A stretch of DNA of 5,525 bases from Candidatus Faecivivens stercoripullorum (GTDB lineage: Bacteria > Bacillota > Clostridia > Oscillospirales > Ruminococcaceae): positions 1 to 5,525 of the forward strand of contig DVLW01000179.1 in the NCBI GenBank assembly GCA_018715285.1. Reading direction: 5' to 3'. The notes under the pieces were generated by a model, which ran no database searches, was not told the origin of the DNA, and saw only the letters and a program-made list of their open reading frames with translations. Both the position numbers and the translations under genes were made by a program. Shown piece by piece: positions 5,197-5,525 of the stretch (its first letter is position 1; every line of letters starts with the position of its first letter).

Positions 5197-5525
5197 TCAG
5201 CGGCTCATTTCATTGACATAAAAAGTGTAATAAGGCTGCCCGTTTCCTTCCTCGTAAAGGAACAGGTTTGCACTGGACACAAGGCTTCCAGACGGGTCAA
5301 TCTCACTCAGCAGCCAGATCCATGTTCTGATCAGAGTCGGATTTGCCTGTACCGCTGCGTCAAATTCCTCAAAGGTAGGATAGGTATCATCCGGGAAGGT
5401 GGCATACATTGCCATCTCCTCCGATTCAAGGTCACAGTATGGACCGACTTCTTCCCTTGCCATCTCCGACTGCTCCATCAAAAAGTCATACGCCTTTCGG
5501 GTATCGATATCCTGCGGCAGATCGA
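5197..5525 (-). CDS. Hypothetical acidic protein, C-terminal part (5' end outside the window)
   Basis: The frame is open from the right edge of the window to a TGA at 5197-5199, giving 108 visible C-terminal residues. I do not recognise the family. In-frame ATG and TTG codons around 5461-5481 have no ribosome binding site, and the coding pattern continues through them (DLPQDIDTRKAYDFLMEQSE), so the true start lies beyond the window. The segment is strongly acidic, with EMAREEVGPYCDLESEEMAMYATFPDDTYPTFEEFDAA, followed by a hydrophobic and aromatic stretch, TLIRTWIWLLSEIDPSGSLVSSANLFLY, and ends in YYTFYVNEMSR. The latter alternation suggests beta strands. No transmembrane segment or catalytic motif stands out. 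It converges on the sugar operon and shares its terminator, so it is probably functionally unrelated. Confidence 0.7.
   Translation of the reverse strand, partial: DLPQDIDTRKAYDFLMEQSEMAREEVGPYCDLESEEMAMYATFPDDTYPTFEEFDAAVQANPTLIRTWIWLLSEIDPSGSLVSSANLFLYEEGNGQPYYTFYVNEMSR

Overview
The window looks like a chromosomal segment of a Gram-positive anaerobe of the class Clostridia, possibly a gut Oscillospiraceae/Lachnospiraceae relative. This rests on moderate GC, strong GGAGG-type ribosome binding sites, consensus sigma-A promoters, and protein families typical of such genomes. It is an inference; no taxonomic marker is present.

Layout. (1) 1-237, minus strand: the first 40 codons of an ArsR/SmtB-type metalloregulator, preceded by a near-consensus promoter and a 24-bp dyad placed like an ArsR operator. 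(2) 238-1035, minus strand: a complete AraC-family regulator with an N-terminal cupin sensor. (3) 1036-1197: a divergent control region with a direct repeat at 22-bp spacing, a perfect 8-2-8 palindrome, a strong rightward promoter and a weaker leftward one. (4) 1198-5139, plus strand: a four-gene operon in the order TIM-barrel epimerase-like / Gfo-Idh-MocA dehydrogenase / TIM-barrel epimerase-like / Gfo-Idh-MocA dehydrogenase. A hairpin-bearing gap separates the two pairs. (5) 5143-5188: a strong bidirectional terminator. (6) 5197-5525, minus strand: the C-terminal part of an unrecognised acidic protein.

How the genes may work together. The AraC-type protein probably senses a sugar-like ligand through its cupin domain and binds the repeats just upstream of the -35 box of the rightward promoter, switching on the four genes. 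The two NAD-dependent oxidoreductases and two metal-dependent TIM-barrel enzymes would then process a sugar, glycoside or cyclitol. In known systems this pairing often works by oxidising a sugar ring carbon to a ketone (commonly C3), after which a TIM-barrel enzyme epimerises, isomerises or eliminates. Examples are E. coli YcjS/YcjR, the gut C-glycoside-cleaving Dgp systems, and inositol catabolism. The substrate cannot be read from the sequence. No transporter, kinase or glycosidase lies inside the operon, so uptake would be encoded elsewhere.

The strongest points for follow-up are the alternating two-pair enzyme operon as a possible uncharacterised keto-sugar pathway, the well-defined AraC-type control region, and the compact ArsR promoter/operator.
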